A stretch of 38,896 bases of DNA, taken from Micromonospora sp. ATCC 39149. GTDB lineage: Bacteria > Actinomycetota > Actinomycetes > Mycobacteriales > Micromonosporaceae. Below the pieces are notes generated by a model. The model made no database searches. It was not told where the DNA came from and worked only from the letters and a program-made list of their open reading frames with translations. Location of the stretch: assembly GCF_000158815.1 (NCBI RefSeq), contig NZ_GG657738.1, positions 2,873,232 through 2,912,127 on the forward strand. The letters run 5' to 3'. Of this stretch, positions 38,853-38,896 are shown piece by piece. How positions within the stretch are numbered: position 1 is the stretch's first letter; each line of letters starts with the position of its first letter. A program made the translations under genes and the position numbers.

Positions 38853-38896
38853 CGTACCGGTGACGTCGTACCCGTGACTGGCTGGACATGCGGCGG

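Overview
The window is high-GC actinomycete chromosome, most probably from Micromonospora or a close relative in the Micromonosporaceae. The support is the strong G/C bias at third codon positions, frequent GTG starts, a complete conservon (the actinomycete NIT-kinase/Roadblock/DUF742/GTPase operon), an MsiK-type sugar ATPase, a two-ring Cdc48-like ATPase, DUF3263 and DUF4032 proteins, and several leaderless genes. The genus is inferred; no rRNA is present. I see no phage, insertion sequence or CRISPR array. This is mostly ordinary core and near-core chromosome, with the less ordinary signals in intergenic repeats and regulatory sites.

Left part (1-7.6 kb): threonine synthase under a SAM-I riboswitch, a secreted lipoprotein, a DoxX membrane protein with a palindromic operator inside its promoter, and a two-gene exporter in which the ATPase is fused to a secreted-type alpha/beta hydrolase. 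From 7.6 to 14.0 kb lies a conservon flanked by two extra genes: an orphan NIT-like membrane sensor in front and a small uncharacterised protein behind. From 14.1 to 16.4 kb is a Cdc48-like AAA+ ATPase.

Middle part (16.4-25.1 kb): a minus-strand block with a GNAT acetyltransferase, a PP2C-like phosphatase, a DUF3263 protein, an ABC-2 exporter and a DeoR regulator. The regulator is divergent from an amino-sugar operon of SIS-type isomerase/deaminase, ROK kinase and NagA. Together these would phosphorylate, deacetylate and deaminate N-acetylglucosamine or a related sugar under DeoR control.

Right part (25.1-38.9 kb): a DUF4032 kinase-like protein, a PAP2 phosphatase broken by a single-base frameshift, an APC amino acid transporter, a two-TrkA-domain channel-like protein lacking a recognisable potassium filter, an MSMEG_6728-type protein, a CrtU-like flavoprotein, an unknown membrane protein, a small HNH nuclease, a Ser/Thr kinase, a VOC/AraC pair, tRNA-Thr(TGT) and msiK with a strong terminator.

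The most noteworthy structure outside the genes is a roughly 55-bp, two-palindrome interspersed repeat present three times in the same orientation (14051, 20982, 30833). One arm pair shows compensating substitutions between copies. Seven genes also have a -10-like hexamer 6-7 nt before the start codon, the signature of leaderless transcripts.
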